Shown here: piece by piece, positions 1 through 11,700 of the stretch | Numbering within the stretch: position 1 is the first letter of the stretch | Layout of the letters: every line of letters starts with the position of its first letter | Source: Scatophagus argus | Lineage: Eukaryota > Chordata > Actinopteri > Scatophagidae | Assembly: GCF_020382885.2 (NCBI RefSeq) | Contig: NC_058514.1 | Location: forward strand, 5,001-69,000 | Direction of reading: 5' to 3' | Length of the DNA: 64,000 nucleotides | Notes under the pieces: generated by a model | Told to the model about the DNA's origin: nothing | Database searches by the model: none | The model's input: only the letters and a program-made list of their open reading frames with translations | Made by a program: the position numbers and the translations under genes

Positions 1-1866
1 CCTCAACCCTAACCCTAACCCTAACCCTACCCCAAACCCCAGCGAAGCGAACTTAAATTAAAAGGAAAACGTAAATTAACGATAACGAAAAACTAAAAAC
101 AGAAAAGCCTATATAAAGGAAAGAAATATACTTACCTGCTGCAGTTGGTCCGGTACTGTCGAAGCTGAAGGATGGAACAGGGGGTGCCATGGGGGGGTTC
201 CTTGCATGTACAACCTGAAGAAGACAAAACACAAGTCGAAACGTCGTTAAGAGTGCATGCAAGAAGAAAAACAACAATAACAAACAAAGTACAAACAAGT
301 AAACAAAGTCAAGAAAAGACTAACACAAATTCTAAATTAAGATATCAAGCTCAAATTCGAGACATTAAAGGAAAGTAAGGGAAAGAAAAGAAAGGTGATG
401 AGAAAGACCAAACAAGGAAAGCAAGAAAAGACAAGATAGTTTATACTTCATATAACAAAGGCGAACCTAAACATAGGAGGGGGCTGGGACACTGGTCGTC
501 CCCTTGTGATGGACAGTGCACTTCTGTCTCCCAGGAGGGAGGCAGCTCTTACCTTCATCCTAACCAGCCAGTGCCTCCTCGGGATTCGGCCACTGTCCCA
601 GTCCCCCTAGAATTTAAGCTAAGCTAAGCTACTTACCTGGAACCGTGTCCCTTTCCTCAACCCTAACCCTAACCCTAACCCTACCCCAAACCCCAGCGAA
701 GCGAACTTAAATTAAAAGGAAAACGTAAATTAACGATAACGAAAAACTAAAAACAGAAAAGCCTATATAAAGGAAAGAAATATACTTACCTGCTGCAGTT
801 GGTCCGGTACTGTCGAAGCTGAAGGATGGAACAGGGGGTGCCATGGGGGGGTTCCTTGCATGTACAACCTGAAGAAGACAAAACACAAGTCGAAACGTCG
901 TTAAGAGTGCATGCAAGAAGAAAAACAACAATAACAAACAAAGTACAAACAAGTAAACAAAGTCAAGAAAAGACTAACACAAATTCTAAATTAAGATATC
1001 AAGCTCAAATTCGAGAAATTAAAGGAAAGTAAGGGAAAGAAAAGAAAGGTGATGAGAAAGACCAAATAAGGAAAGCAAGAAAAGACAAGATAGTTTATAC
1101 TTCATATAACAAAGGCGAACCTAAACATAGGAGGGGGCTGGGACACTGGTCGTCCCCTTGTGATGGACAGTGCACTTCTGTCTCCCAGGAGGGAGGCAGC
1201 TCTTACCTTCATCCTAACCAGCCAGTGCCTCCTCGGGATTCGGCCACTGTCCCAGTCCCCCTAGAATTTAAGCTAAGCTAAGCTACTTACCTGGAACCGT
1301 GTCCCTTTCCTCAACCCTAACCCTAACCCTAACCCTACCCCAAACCCCAGCGAAGCGAACTTAAATTAAAAGGAAAACGTAAATTAACGATAACGAAAAA
1401 CTAAAAACAGAAAAGCCTATATAAAGGAAAGAAATATACTTACCTGCTGCAGTTGGTCCGGTACTGTCGAAGCTGAAGGATGGAACAGGGGGTGCCATGG
1501 GGGGGTTCCTTGCATGTACAACCTGAAGAAGACAAAACACAAGTCGAAACGTCGTTAAGAGTGCATGCAAGAAGAAAAACAACAATAACAAACAAAGTAC
1601 AAACAAGTAAACAAAGTCAAGAAAAGACTAACACAAATTCTAAATTAAGATATCAAGCTCAAATTCGAGAAATTAAAGGAAAGTAAGGGAAAGAAAAGAA
1701 AGGTGATGAGAAAGACCAAATAAGGAAAGCAAGAAAAGACAAGATAGTTTATACTTCATATAACAAAGGCGAACCTAAACATAGGAGGGGGCTGGGACAC
1801 TGGTCGTCCCCTTGTGATGGACAGTGCACTTCTGTCTCCCAGGAGGGAGGCAGCTCTTACCTTCAT
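1..1866. repeat. Subtelomeric 654-bp tandem repeat, about 2.85 units
   Basis: Units start at 1, 655 and 1309. They are almost identical: among the few differences I saw are one base near 362/1016 and one near 406/1060. Each unit begins with about four telomere-type CCCTAA motifs, then an A-rich stretch, then a GC-richer tail. The tail holds an inverted repeat (474-497 against 588-610 in unit 1). The third unit is broken at about 1866, where it runs into a pure CCCTAA array. CCCTAA reading 5' to 3' on the + strand is the orientation of a left chromosome end. An 81-aa minus-strand frame and a 68-aa plus-strand frame recur in every unit, but I see no family similarity and do not call them genes. 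Confidence 0.9.
136..214 (-). other. Exon-like module inside the subtelomeric unit (also 790-868 and 1444-1522)
   Basis: On the minus strand this 79-nt segment is preceded by a pyrimidine-rich acceptor ending TTCTTCAG and followed by a consensus donor CAG|GTAAGT. It is open in one frame, with a proline-rich peptide containing NPPMAPPVPS. A second CAG|GTAAGT donor lies at about 636 on the same strand, downstream of the telomeric motif. This could be a non-coding or decayed exon multiplied with the repeat, or chance. No transcript evidence is available. Confidence 0.3.
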
Positions 1867-1908
1867 CCTAACCCTAACCCTAACCCTAACCCTAACCCTA
1901 ACCCTAAC
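1867..1908. repeat. Telomeric array, 7 x CCCTAA
   Basis: A 42-bp uninterrupted CCCTAA array replaces the end of the third subtelomeric unit at the sequence TTCATCCTAACC, which is itself telomere-like. The break therefore sits on microhomology. Confidence 0.95.
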
Positions 1909-2172
1909 AAACACACACAGACGCACACTCACACAAAGACATGCACACTCACATAGACATGCACACTCACGCATAGAGACAAACCACGATTTTGGATTTG
2001 CTGTATCTCTGGAACCATATGTCGTACAAACTCGGGGGTGGTACCATTGGACGGGGCGTTGCCACATTTGGGGGAGTAGGACCTGGTTTCATCTCTCTAC
2101 CACCTTTCTAGCCCAGGTTATTCCAGTAAAAGAGGATGGCAAATTTTGCGATCCTGCTTTTATCCCCTTAGT
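1909..2172. other. CA-rich microsatellite then 200 bp of unassigned sequence
   Basis: Degenerate CACACA/CACTCA repeats run to about 1980. They are followed by about 190 bp that I do not recognise and that is not part of the 654-bp unit. I see no gene in it. Confidence 0.5.
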
Positions 2173-2316
2173 CTAACCCTAACCCTAACCCTAACCCTAA
2201 TGGAGTATCCTCTAACAACCAACTGCAAAAAAGGATGCTAACCCTAACCCTAATGGAGTATCCTCTAACAACCAACTGCAAAAAAGGATGCTAACCCTAA
2301 TGGAGTATCCTCTAAC
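2173..2316. repeat. 37-bp unit interleaved with shrinking telomeric repeats
   Basis: The order is CTAA plus four CCCTAA (2173-2200), a 37-bp unit beginning TGGAGTATCC (2201-2237), CTAA plus two CCCTAA (2238-2253), the same 37-bp unit (2254-2290), CTAA plus one CCCTAA (2291-2300), and the first 16 bases of the unit (2301-2316). After that the retroelement sequence starts. The 37-bp copies look identical. Confidence 0.9.
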
Positions 2317-2360
2317 TGTGAAAACTGCAGCTGGTTCCAGGAAGAACACCACCAAGGTGG

Positions 2361-2957
2361 TTGAGAAGGAAAAACAAGACAAAAGAAATAACAGTCATCC
2401 CATATGTATCCGGGGTATCAGAAAAACTCAGGAGGATCTTCAGTAAGCACCATATCCCCGTGTATTTCAAACCCAGCAACACACTCAGACAGAGACTGTT
2501 ACATCCCAAAGACAGAACACCACACACTCAGAAAAGCAATCTGGTGCATGCTGTCCAATGCAATGAGAAATTCAAAGACCTCTACATTGGTGAGACTAAA
2601 CAACCACTACACAAGCGCATGTATCAGCACAGGAGGCCCAACTCCTCAGGCCTAGATTCCGCTGTCTACCTACACCTGAAGGAGAAAGCTCACTCCTTTG
2701 AGGACAACAATGTTCACATCTTGGACAGAGAGGATAGATGGTTTGAAAGAGGAGTAAAGGAAGCCATCTATGTGAAATTAGAAAAACCATCTCTCAACAG
2801 AGGAGGAGGTCTGCGACACCACCTATCTCCAATTTACAATGCTGTCCTTTCATCTCTTCCCAGGATATTCAACAACTTAGCCTCTAAGAACAACTGCCAT
2901 TCACAAATGGCCCCATGTGACCATAACGATGGTCATTATAACGCAATAGAGCATTAA
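2361..2957 (+). pseudogene. Penelope-like RT thumb and GIY-YIG endonuclease fragment (198 aa)
   Basis: The frame is open for 198 codons. The first 60 residues (VIPYVSGVSEKLRRIFSKH) resemble the end of the reverse transcriptase of fish Penelope-like elements. Residues about 65-150 carry the GIY-YIG nuclease: LYIGETKQPLHKRMYQHRR, then HLKEKAHSFED, HILDREDRWFERGVKEA and LEKPSLNRGGGLRHHL. In intact elements this nuclease nicks the target for target-primed reverse transcription. Here it has lost its polymerase and its natural start, so it is a fossil, although its frame is still open. It is not a host gene as far as I can see. Confidence 0.8.
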
Positions 2958-3130
2958 CAAAGTCGAAACCAACTTTACCACCCCCAACGACTGTCTCTCA
3001 ACGACTGTCGTTTGGCACAATGAGGCACTAACGAGCCTATGACACCACTGGCCATGTGAACAGAGGTTAAATACCTGGGTCTCCACACCATCTAGTTGGA
3101 CTAGTCCCAGCCTAGTCAAGCGAGCATGAA

Positions 3131-3161
3131 CTGATAAAGCCTCTTGGATGAGAGGTGAAAC
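3131..3161 (+). ncRNA. Degenerate hammerhead-ribozyme-like core in the Penelope 3' tail
   Basis: CTGATAA (3131-3137) is followed by a stem CCTCT / loop TGGATG / AGAGG (3140-3155) and then GTGAAAC (3155-3161). This matches the order CUGANGA - stem II - GAAA of hammerhead ribozymes, which are known in terminal repeats of Penelope-like elements. The invariant CUGANGA is altered (AA in place of GA), and I cannot draw a convincing stem III with a cleavage site. It may be just a hairpin. Confidence 0.25.
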
Positions 3162-3215
3162 ATCTTCAAAGAATGACTAAGTCTAGTTGCATTTGATTGA
3201 ATTTCCTTGAGATAT

Positions 3216-5604
3216 CTTTAAAAAGTGTTTTAAGACAGAGAAAGAGAAGGAAGGGGAGACAGAAAGAGAAAGGGAAGGAGAGAGGGAGACAGAGAGACAC
3301 GCTGCTTGCAATATCTGCTGTTCTGATGCTTTTGACCAATTTTGTTTACATGGCTGAAACAGTAGTTCAGGCTTTTCACCACTAAGTGGAGACATAAGAT
3401 CAGGCTGGATAGCTGTTGCCAGAGACTGACAGAGGCAGCAAAGTACTGATACAGGCCCCGTTTATCAGTGATTTTTTAAAAGATACAAATGAGGTCCATC
3501 AAACCTAATCCCACTGTACATGTGTACATATACGTTTGGGGAAACCCTTTTGTATTTAAGCATGCTTTTGATTACAGTGCTCTTACTTGGAGCAGAGCTT
3601 CTTTTACAATAAGGTTTTGCTACTTTTACTTTTGAAATGACAAAAAGAAACACATCATCTAATGTTTACTTTAGCCCAGTCACAAGCAATCATTCATGGT
3701 TCATACACAGAGGTGCCAAAAGTACCACAAAATACATGCTCTTTAGCATGCTCTTCATTCAAATACTGCCCATTTCTGTTTGGCGGCTGCAGTCAATCCG
3801 TAGATTAACTCCAGACTGCAGCAGTCACTGCTGATGATTGGAATTAATGCCACATTACTTTAAAAAGACCCTAACCCTCTTTTTCAAATTAATAAACATT
3901 TTTTCTCACATAACATAAGCAGTTTAACTGTTTTGACTCATTACCTCTAATCCTGAACTGTTACTCACCTGCTTTCAAACAAAAAACAATTAACTTCTTA
4001 AGGTCATAAATTGAAGTCAGTTTCAGTGAAATTCTAACTTCTGCTGACATTACCTATCGTATAACAATTCACATGGAAACATCTGAAACTGCTCACGTTA
4101 TTACAAGTAAAACTTGCAATGTTCAATCAAAGCAACACTTGAATTTTCATCAGACGATGCAACCTTTTCTAATTTGTACATAGAGTTCGTTTATAACAGA
4201 CACAATGAATGTGTTGCCGTTTGGTCTTCACTGATAAAAGATGAGTTTACTTTACAGCTGATGGATGTATTTAACATGTTTTATGCAGATGCAAGCTGAT
4301 GATGCTTCAGTGTGTGATCCATTAGAAAACAAATTAAATGTGTGACTGGGTGTCTCGTTCTCGCTCTCACTGTGTGTATGTATGTATGTGTGTGTGTGTG
4401 TGTGTGTGCGTGTAGATTTTATTTTAAGGAGTCTATCAGAATGTTACCTTTTTAAAATGGTATTGTAGTAAGAGTTTAATATTTCTTAAACAGATTATTA
4501 CAGTTTTTAAAGACATTTAGATTTTTCATATGCAGATCTCTGATGAATTATGTATGAAACAAACGTCCATCATGAATGAGGATAAAAGAGCAGTTCTGCT
4601 GCTACCTCTCACAAATGCTAATAGCTTATTAACATGTGGAGTGTTGAGACTCAGATTCATTATGAAGCTCAACACTGAATGAAGGTCTGAACCACTAACG
4701 ATAACATGTTAGATAACTATATCACACAGTCTGACAGTAAATCTGCAGGATATTTCAACTGGAAGCACAATGTTTGTTCTTCGTGCTTGTTTAACAGACA
4801 GTCGGTTTCTACATGAAACACTGGGCTGAAATGTGATCCTGCTTATGTATATGCTGTATGAGTCTTATTGTGTTGGAAATATTGTAGACCCCAATTGCTG
4901 TGATTGTTGAGAGTCTGTGTGCTTCTGTTGAAGCTTTGTTGTTTGTTTTGGTCTGAGGGCAAGGGTGCATAAAAAAAATATTTCATCAGTTTTTGCACTT
5001 ACTTTTAATCAGTCAGCATTTCTTTAGTCATTTTAACTGCGAAAAAAACGAATTTTGGAGATACGTTTCACGGGGCAGCGACGATATATTTTACTTGCCT
5101 TTTTTTGGGAGCAATTGGTGACTGGCTGTTCTTACACAAACTAAACAATGACTGTGTGTTACTCCTGCCATCTTCTCAAAATTGGAAAACAACACCACTC
5201 ATTTGAAGAATGAACTCAGACAGAAGGACAAGCTTGTCTCAGTCTATAGTTGTCACTCCTATTGAGTTTAAACATCTTACTGGCATCAGGTTCTCTGGCT
5301 GCAAGTCACGTTCCCATTCATATGAACATCACCTTTACGTGACTTTTATGACTTTTATGTCTCCCATCATAACGCTGTCACTTAATCTCCTCCCACTGAT
5401 CAGATTTTTGCCATGGTCCTATTGCATGCTGTCTATGCAGACTCTACTAGTGCATTCTGAAAAAAAAAAAAAATCCAAAATATTACCTTCAGGCTCATTG
5501 ATGCAGCTACAATGACCCTTATGCTCATTTTTCAATATTTACCTCTCTATCTTAACTTAGATGCTCCTCTAAACTCCAGAGGGAAAAGGAACAATCCTTC
5601 TCCA
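3216..5604. other. Intergenic, no gene seen
   Basis: AT-rich sequence with a purine-rich run (3230-3300) and a (TG)n microsatellite at about 4378-4410. Short frames lack splice context or family similarity. Confidence 0.6.
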
Positions 5605-6314
5605 TGTCAGGCTGGGGCTCAGAGCAGGACTCAGATGCGGAGACTCGGGTAGCAAAAAACAATCTTTATTAAGAATGTCTGTGACAAATCCTCTAAGCAG
5701 AGTGTATAAACAAAGAGGCTATGAACATTACCTGACGTGAGATCCTCTCTAGAAGAGATCCCACGGCTATGAAACATACAAAGCAATGAGAAAACGAAAG
5801 CAGGCTATAAGAATTAACGAACAGAAAGCGCTCCCTAAGGAGGAAAATATTTACTGACAAGAACGAAAAATCACTCCAAAGGAGGAAAAAGAACGAAATC
5901 TCACTATAATGAACTACAACAAAAATCACTCATATAGAGGAAAAGCTATGTCAAAATAGTATCTAGAAACTAAGCTGCGCTATGAAAAATGGTTTAACAA
6001 AACTCACTCAGACAGAGGATTCAACAAAGAGATTCAAAAACAAGATATCTATGACTGTGGCTCAAGGTACGCTGGCGTGATCACTAGAAGACGAAACACA
6101 CTGGCACAAGACAAGGGAAACGCAGACTTTTTGAACACACGAGGGTAATGGGAAACAGGTGGAAACACTCAGGTAATCGGGAAGACAATCAGACTGGAGA
6201 CACGAGGAAGGGCAAGTGACCTGAAACGAGAGGAGCGTTATACTTCAAAATAAAACAGGAAATGACGAGACAAAAAAACCCAAAACAAGACAATACCTCA
6301 CCGCGGTGTGACAC
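5605..6314. mobile_element. Dispersed fish repeat (family A)
   Basis: It begins TGTCAGGCTGGGGC and ends near GTGACACTCC. The body has the block TCAAAATAAAACAGGAAATG near the right end, matching a block at about 17730-17755 (TCAAAATAAAACAGGACATG). The inner ACAATCTTTATTAAG also resembles ACAATAGTCTTTAATTAATG at about 17445. It is a non-autonomous dispersed repeat whose class I cannot fix. No gene is inside. Confidence 0.5.
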
Positions 6315-9300
6315 TCCATGGTTCTGTGAGTACACTGAGACCATCAAAAGACACTGCAGAAAAGATGGAAGTATGTGGAATGCTAATGGCTCATAAGTCT
6401 CCCTTCACATCCAGAGAAGTCACATAATAAACTGCCACGGCACTGGTATAGAAACACGATCAGCAAACCTCTCCAGTTTGGTCTTAAAAAAATAATATAG
6501 CTCCAAAGTCTTTCTTTAGATTTTGATTCAATGCTTTGATGTATGAGATTTACTTTAGTAGTAACATTAGTAGTAGTCGCTCAAACAAGCAGTTTATTTC
6601 TGCATCCTGTGAATCCATAAAAGTTACAGATTAGATGACAAACACACTTGCTCAAACTCATTACAAGCCACACATATCCTGATTAAAGTCCTGTTTTAAC
6701 TGGTCAGGCACTGTAGAACTACAGCTATTCACGATTCACATATCACAACTCCCCAACACTGCACACAAAACATGCAATCTGATGTCCATTTACCTCACAG
6801 GAATGCCGATTATATGTTTACACATTAGATTGTTTCTTTCCCTCTAAAAAGCGTCACTCTGTCATAAGATCATTGTAACTGCCTGTCTGATACATTTGAG
6901 GTTTCTGAAGTCTACCTGTCAACATGTAACACCTGTTTGAACACACAGCTAATTTTCATATTACTATACATTAAGTTGATAAATTAAACATGTTATTTAC
7001 CGTAAATTTAAAAGTACAAACATACAAATACAATAAACAGTAACCAAATCCCCAGAATCTATAAATTGCTCAGATTTGTGAACTGAACCCAGTGTAGATA
7101 CACAGATAAACTAGTAAACTAACAAATTATTAAACTGGTAAACCAGCAAACTGTTTTACTTTCCTCTGCAGCATTGACCTGCTTGCTGAATATTTAGATA
7201 AGGCTCATTAGCTGCAGCCAGCTGCTTCAGCTGTGCATCAGGTGCTACTTCACTTGCTTAAACAGCTTTAAAATAAATAAATAAATAAATAAAATATGAA
7301 TATGTGAACATGAAGATCCTTATGTGTCATCACATTTCATTTCACTACACTTTCAGTCAATACACATCTGTATCAATACACATGAAGAGAGGTTAATTGT
7401 AACAGGGAGACTCTGGCAGGGAAAGCCAACACAGAAGACGAGGCAGATGAGAACAAAGAGGTGAAGAAAAACAACCTGCTAAGACTTACAGGGAGGAGAT
7501 TAATGACTGCCAGCCAATCATAGAGCTACAAGAGAGAGCGGAGAGAGAGAGAAGAGGTGATGATGGCGTTTGGATGTAGAATCTTTTTATAGATGAGAAG
7601 AAAAAAGTTCGGCAGTCCAGAGCAAAAAGAGGAGATGCGAAGAAACAAAGATACTGGAGCAGGAAAAGAAAGAGAGGAAGAGAAACTCGCCGCAAAAGAA
7701 AAACATCAGAAGGGGCCACGAAGTGAATTGTATATCACAGATCTTTGATCAATGAAAATAAAAAGAAGAAAGTGTTTTATTGGGGACGTTTTTTTTCTTT
7801 ACTCTTTTCTGAAGGAGAATTTGTGACGACATCTGAACTGTGAGTCTGAATCTTTCATCAATTCTTTATTGTCTTGTTTTTCTATTTACTTTATTGGAAA
7901 CGAGTACTAGTTACATTTACATAACATTGTGTATGCTGTATGTGGTCTTACAATATTGCACCTGCTTCAAAAGAAATAAAAAAAACATCATGAGCAGGTC
8001 AACATGTTAACAGAACATTCAGTCCACTCTAAATTTCAGCTTCAGATCTTTGACTTGTATGTATGTATGAGTTTGCTTGTTAATTAGTTCAGGTAGTGTT
8101 TCGCCTTAAAAATTTTGTGCATAACCACTTTAGTGTTCATGCAGTATTTTCTCCAATCTTCAACTCTATCACATACACAAACCAGCAGACAGCACACAAA
8201 CATGTTTCTGCTCTGATGTTTCACCTGAATCACTCTGTTTTGGGCTATCTGGATATCAGAAACATACTGAAGTCATCATTAGTGTTAAATGTCTTTCCCT
8301 AGATGACAGCAGTCGCATCTACAGATAGTCTGACTCTAAAAAATGAACCAGAAACAGCAACAAGGACAGACAGACAGCAGCTGTGACTTGTGTCTGTTCA
8401 GCAGAGCAAACCTTTATTTATTTATTCCACCTTGTACAGTAAACAATTTCACTTTCCATCAGACTCTGGATGTTGTGATTGTTTTAAATGTGAGGAGATC
8501 GCTCTATGTCTTTCACTCTGCCAAAGGACCTTCAGTCTTTTGTCCTGCACAAGCACACATTTTGCTTTTTTGCCTGGACACACACCAGAGAAAATGTCAT
8601 AATCAAGCTAAGATCAGGTTTCTCTAATCCTTTACCACGATTACAGGAATCAGGTATATGGTTTTTGTGACATTTAAGAAATCAGCATACTGAGAAAGAT
8701 GACTAACCTCATTACATACAAGGTCCTGTGTCTAATAGTAATCACTTTAATTGGCAAAATAAAAAAAATGTTTTCATGATTTAATGAGAAATAAATCAAT
8801 TTAAGTGTCTTTTACAGACCACTTGTAATGCATTCTCAAACCATTAAAGGTCCATGAAACATTGTGAGAAACAATGTGTCCTAAATTATAACCCAAGACA
8901 CTTTCATAATAAGCTGCAAACATCACATAAAAGGATTTAAGAACATCAAATCAGGTCTGAAAAGAACTTTACATTTAAAATCAAGATTGTGCTTTTAGTG
9001 TGAAAATACTAGAATGATGTCTTTGCACAATTGGAGACTTTATTGTTTTGATCAGATGGGTTATTGACTAACAGCTATGTATTAATTAGTACTAATTGAT
9101 GTGCTGTGGTCTTTGGTGCTGTCCTCTTTTGGTCATGTGACCTCACGTTACTTCATCTGTCCAGCTGTTAAACTCGTCCAGAACTGAGTCCCTGTCCACC
9201 AATCGTGATTCACAGCTGATGTAATCACCGTCTACTGATCACAGAAAAACAGCGATGTACAGTTGTTTGGATCATTTGGAATCAAACGTATGCTTATCAT

Positions 9301-11340
9301 TTTGTCACAGATCATACCTCAGAAAATCACACTTTGTTATTGGTTTCTTCCAAAAGTTTCAGTTAACAGCAGCCTGTATAACACACAGCATTCTGTTGAG
9401 CATCAGTTCTAGAGAAGATAACAGCTACATCTTCAGCATTCAGACAAGCATCAACATGATATGATTCATCAAACTCTTTAAAACGTTAAATTTGTATGAG
9501 ACTGTTTTTTGAACCACACTGAGCTGGGATATGGATCATCATAGTCATACATTTATCTGCTTTAATAAAATATTTCTGCCTTCCTCTTAAGGACAGTTAC
9601 GATGTGTTAGCCAGCAGGATGAGTGAGTGATGTTTAGTAGTATTACTCATTGTTTCTCACATAAATCAGTTTCACTTAATTTCCCAACATGCAGAATGTA
9701 TGAGCGTGTAAACCTAAATTCAGAGGTAACCATCAGTTTTCATTGAAGTGAACCAGTGATCAAACATTGCTGGTGGATGAAGAGAGAAAGGCACACACTG
9801 TTACAGCTCAGACAGGATTTGTTGAATCTGCTGTGGGGTCTTTCAGTAATGTTAAACTGTAGAAGAGTGAGCTGAGTCCAGTGATTTGTATTGTTGTAGA
9901 AAATAAAGAGACTGTCAGAGATTATAGGAAATCTGATTTGGAAATAAACAATAATGTGGTAGCAAAGTAAATCTAACCTGCATGCACCTGATCACTTTCT
10001 GTCGACAGCAGCAAATTGAGACCAGTTCAACTTGCACAGTTTGGTGGAGCTTTCAATATTGGACACACTGCTGAGAAACTGGATCTGAATTGTGAATCAA
10101 ACAGTCTGTGTTTCTTTTTCTCTGCAGCATTACCCTTGATTTCATCTCTTTTTGACTCATTTTTATATCACTGTATGAAACCTAAAGACGATTTTCCCTT
10201 CAGATTTTTAAGGAGTGCACACTATGCTGTGCTTCATTCTTCCCTGTGGGTGTTTGGGCTTCAGTGAGATGGAGGTCAGAGTGGTGAAGTCAATGTCCAT
10301 TTTTTTATTGATTGTAGCTATGTTTACTGCCATTAACCAGTGGTAGATAAGTAAATATGTTCTCCAGTGAAGTTTTTTGCGTCTATCGCAACAGTGTTTG
10401 AGTCTGCAGTGTGTTATTAGATGACGGTGTCTGGTAATGCAAACTTCCTGCTGTGATGCATCAGAGCTCCACTTATCAAACACACAAAATAATCATATCA
10501 ATCAGAAACACCTCCATCCATCCTAAACACATCGCACACTGCCTTTTAAAGCCCTCCGTTCTGACCTCCTTTTCACCATAGGAGACATCATCTCTAAACT
10601 CTGCAGATGCAAATCTGTTGAAGCTGTAAAAGCGTCTGGAGGGCACAAGTTGATTGTGACCATAAATTTCTATCCCTGCTGCTCCTGAACTTTATGTTCT
10701 TCATGTTCAGCTGACAGAGCTGTCAGACCTGGTTGTCATGTAGATATTCATACTGCCCTCTAAAACCTGAGACCAAAACTACAGAAGCAGTGGTAAAGAT
10801 TACAACTAAGTGTTTAAGTTTTTAGGCTTTATGAAAAAATATTAAGATAAAAACTTTGTAATAATTAATTTTTATATCAGGAAAAGGAGGTGTGGGTTAG
10901 GGAACTTGTCCCCCTGTCTGTATCGCAGATCTAAATAACAAAAGTGGATATCAGGCCCAATGATAGTGCCTCTTAAGCACAATGAGAAAAAAGTTTTCTA
11001 GCTTCCTCGTTTACTTCCTGGGTACAAAGCCCACTAAATGTGCACAATAGTGTTCATCCTGCTGGATTTTACATTGTGGAAATATCTGGGATTTTTTCAG
11101 TCTTTTTTATAAACTTTGGGAAAGTTTTATAAATATAAAACCTCATGGGTCAAAGATAAATAATGGAAAGAGTCAAACAATACTGAAAATGCTTAAAGTG
11201 ACAGCCTAGAATTTCACAGAATTCAGGTGAATGTGACAGCTTTGAAATTTATCTTTATCTTTATCACAGTCATTGTGTATAATAGTAAACCACTTCTGTC
11301 TAGTCTGTCTTTTCACTGTGACTGTGAGTCATGATTTATG
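6315..11340. other. Intergenic, no gene seen
   Basis: AT-rich DNA with an (AAAT)n run at about 7270-7292 and a purine-rich block at 7440-7720. No splice-bounded frame resembles a known protein. Untranslated exons of drd4 could lie here but are not recognisable. Confidence 0.55.
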
Positions 11341-11700
11341 GAGTAAAAAGTAACACTGCTGTTCCAATCATTTCAAAATAGAGGACCCAAACTGAGACAG
11401 AAATAGAAGCTGTAAAATAAACAAAGGGAGCCCAAACTAACTAAAATGTAACAGAGGCAGACAAACTCAAGGCATTTGGAAATAGGGATAAAAGCAGGAT
11501 AAAGCAGTCCAAAGAAAGAATAACACAAATGGATGATGTCCAGATATTCAACATAAAGCGAAGACACAAACTGACACAAAGGGAAGACGCATCACAGCTT
11601 ATAAACCCTAAGGAGACCAGACACAGGTGAAAGCAGTCAGGGCGGAGTCAACAATCAAAACCAGAGGGAACAACAAAGTTAAAGAAATTAATTAACTAAA
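11341..11700. repeat. Probable family A dispersed repeat
   Basis: It shares the style and some words of the family A repeats: GGACCCAAACTGAGACAG near the left and CACAGGTGAAAGCAGTCAGG near the right, compare CACAGGTGACACACATCAGG at about 17645. Boundaries are approximate. Confidence 0.4.

Larger units (their letters stand above)
2317..3215 (+). mobile_element. 5'-truncated Penelope-like retroelement, 3' part
   Basis: The element retains a coding remnant (end of the reverse transcriptase plus GIY-YIG endonuclease) and a 3' tail. The tail contains a CCTCT/AGAGG hairpin at 3140-3155, and the element ends near ATTTCCTTGAGA at about 3210. The catalytic palm of the reverse transcriptase is missing, so it is a dead 5' truncation. 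The 5' break lies directly against telomeric repeats. The family assignment rests on the endonuclease sequence. Confidence 0.75.

Noticed and set aside
53..298. 81-aa minus-strand frame repeated three times, with hydrophobic ends
   Set aside because: It repeats because the DNA repeats. It has no family similarity, and splice sites interrupt it. I kept only the exon-like module as an observation.
1814..2176. 120-aa plus frame rich in Leu-Thr repeats
   Set aside because: It is the translation of CCCTAA and CA repeats, not a protein.
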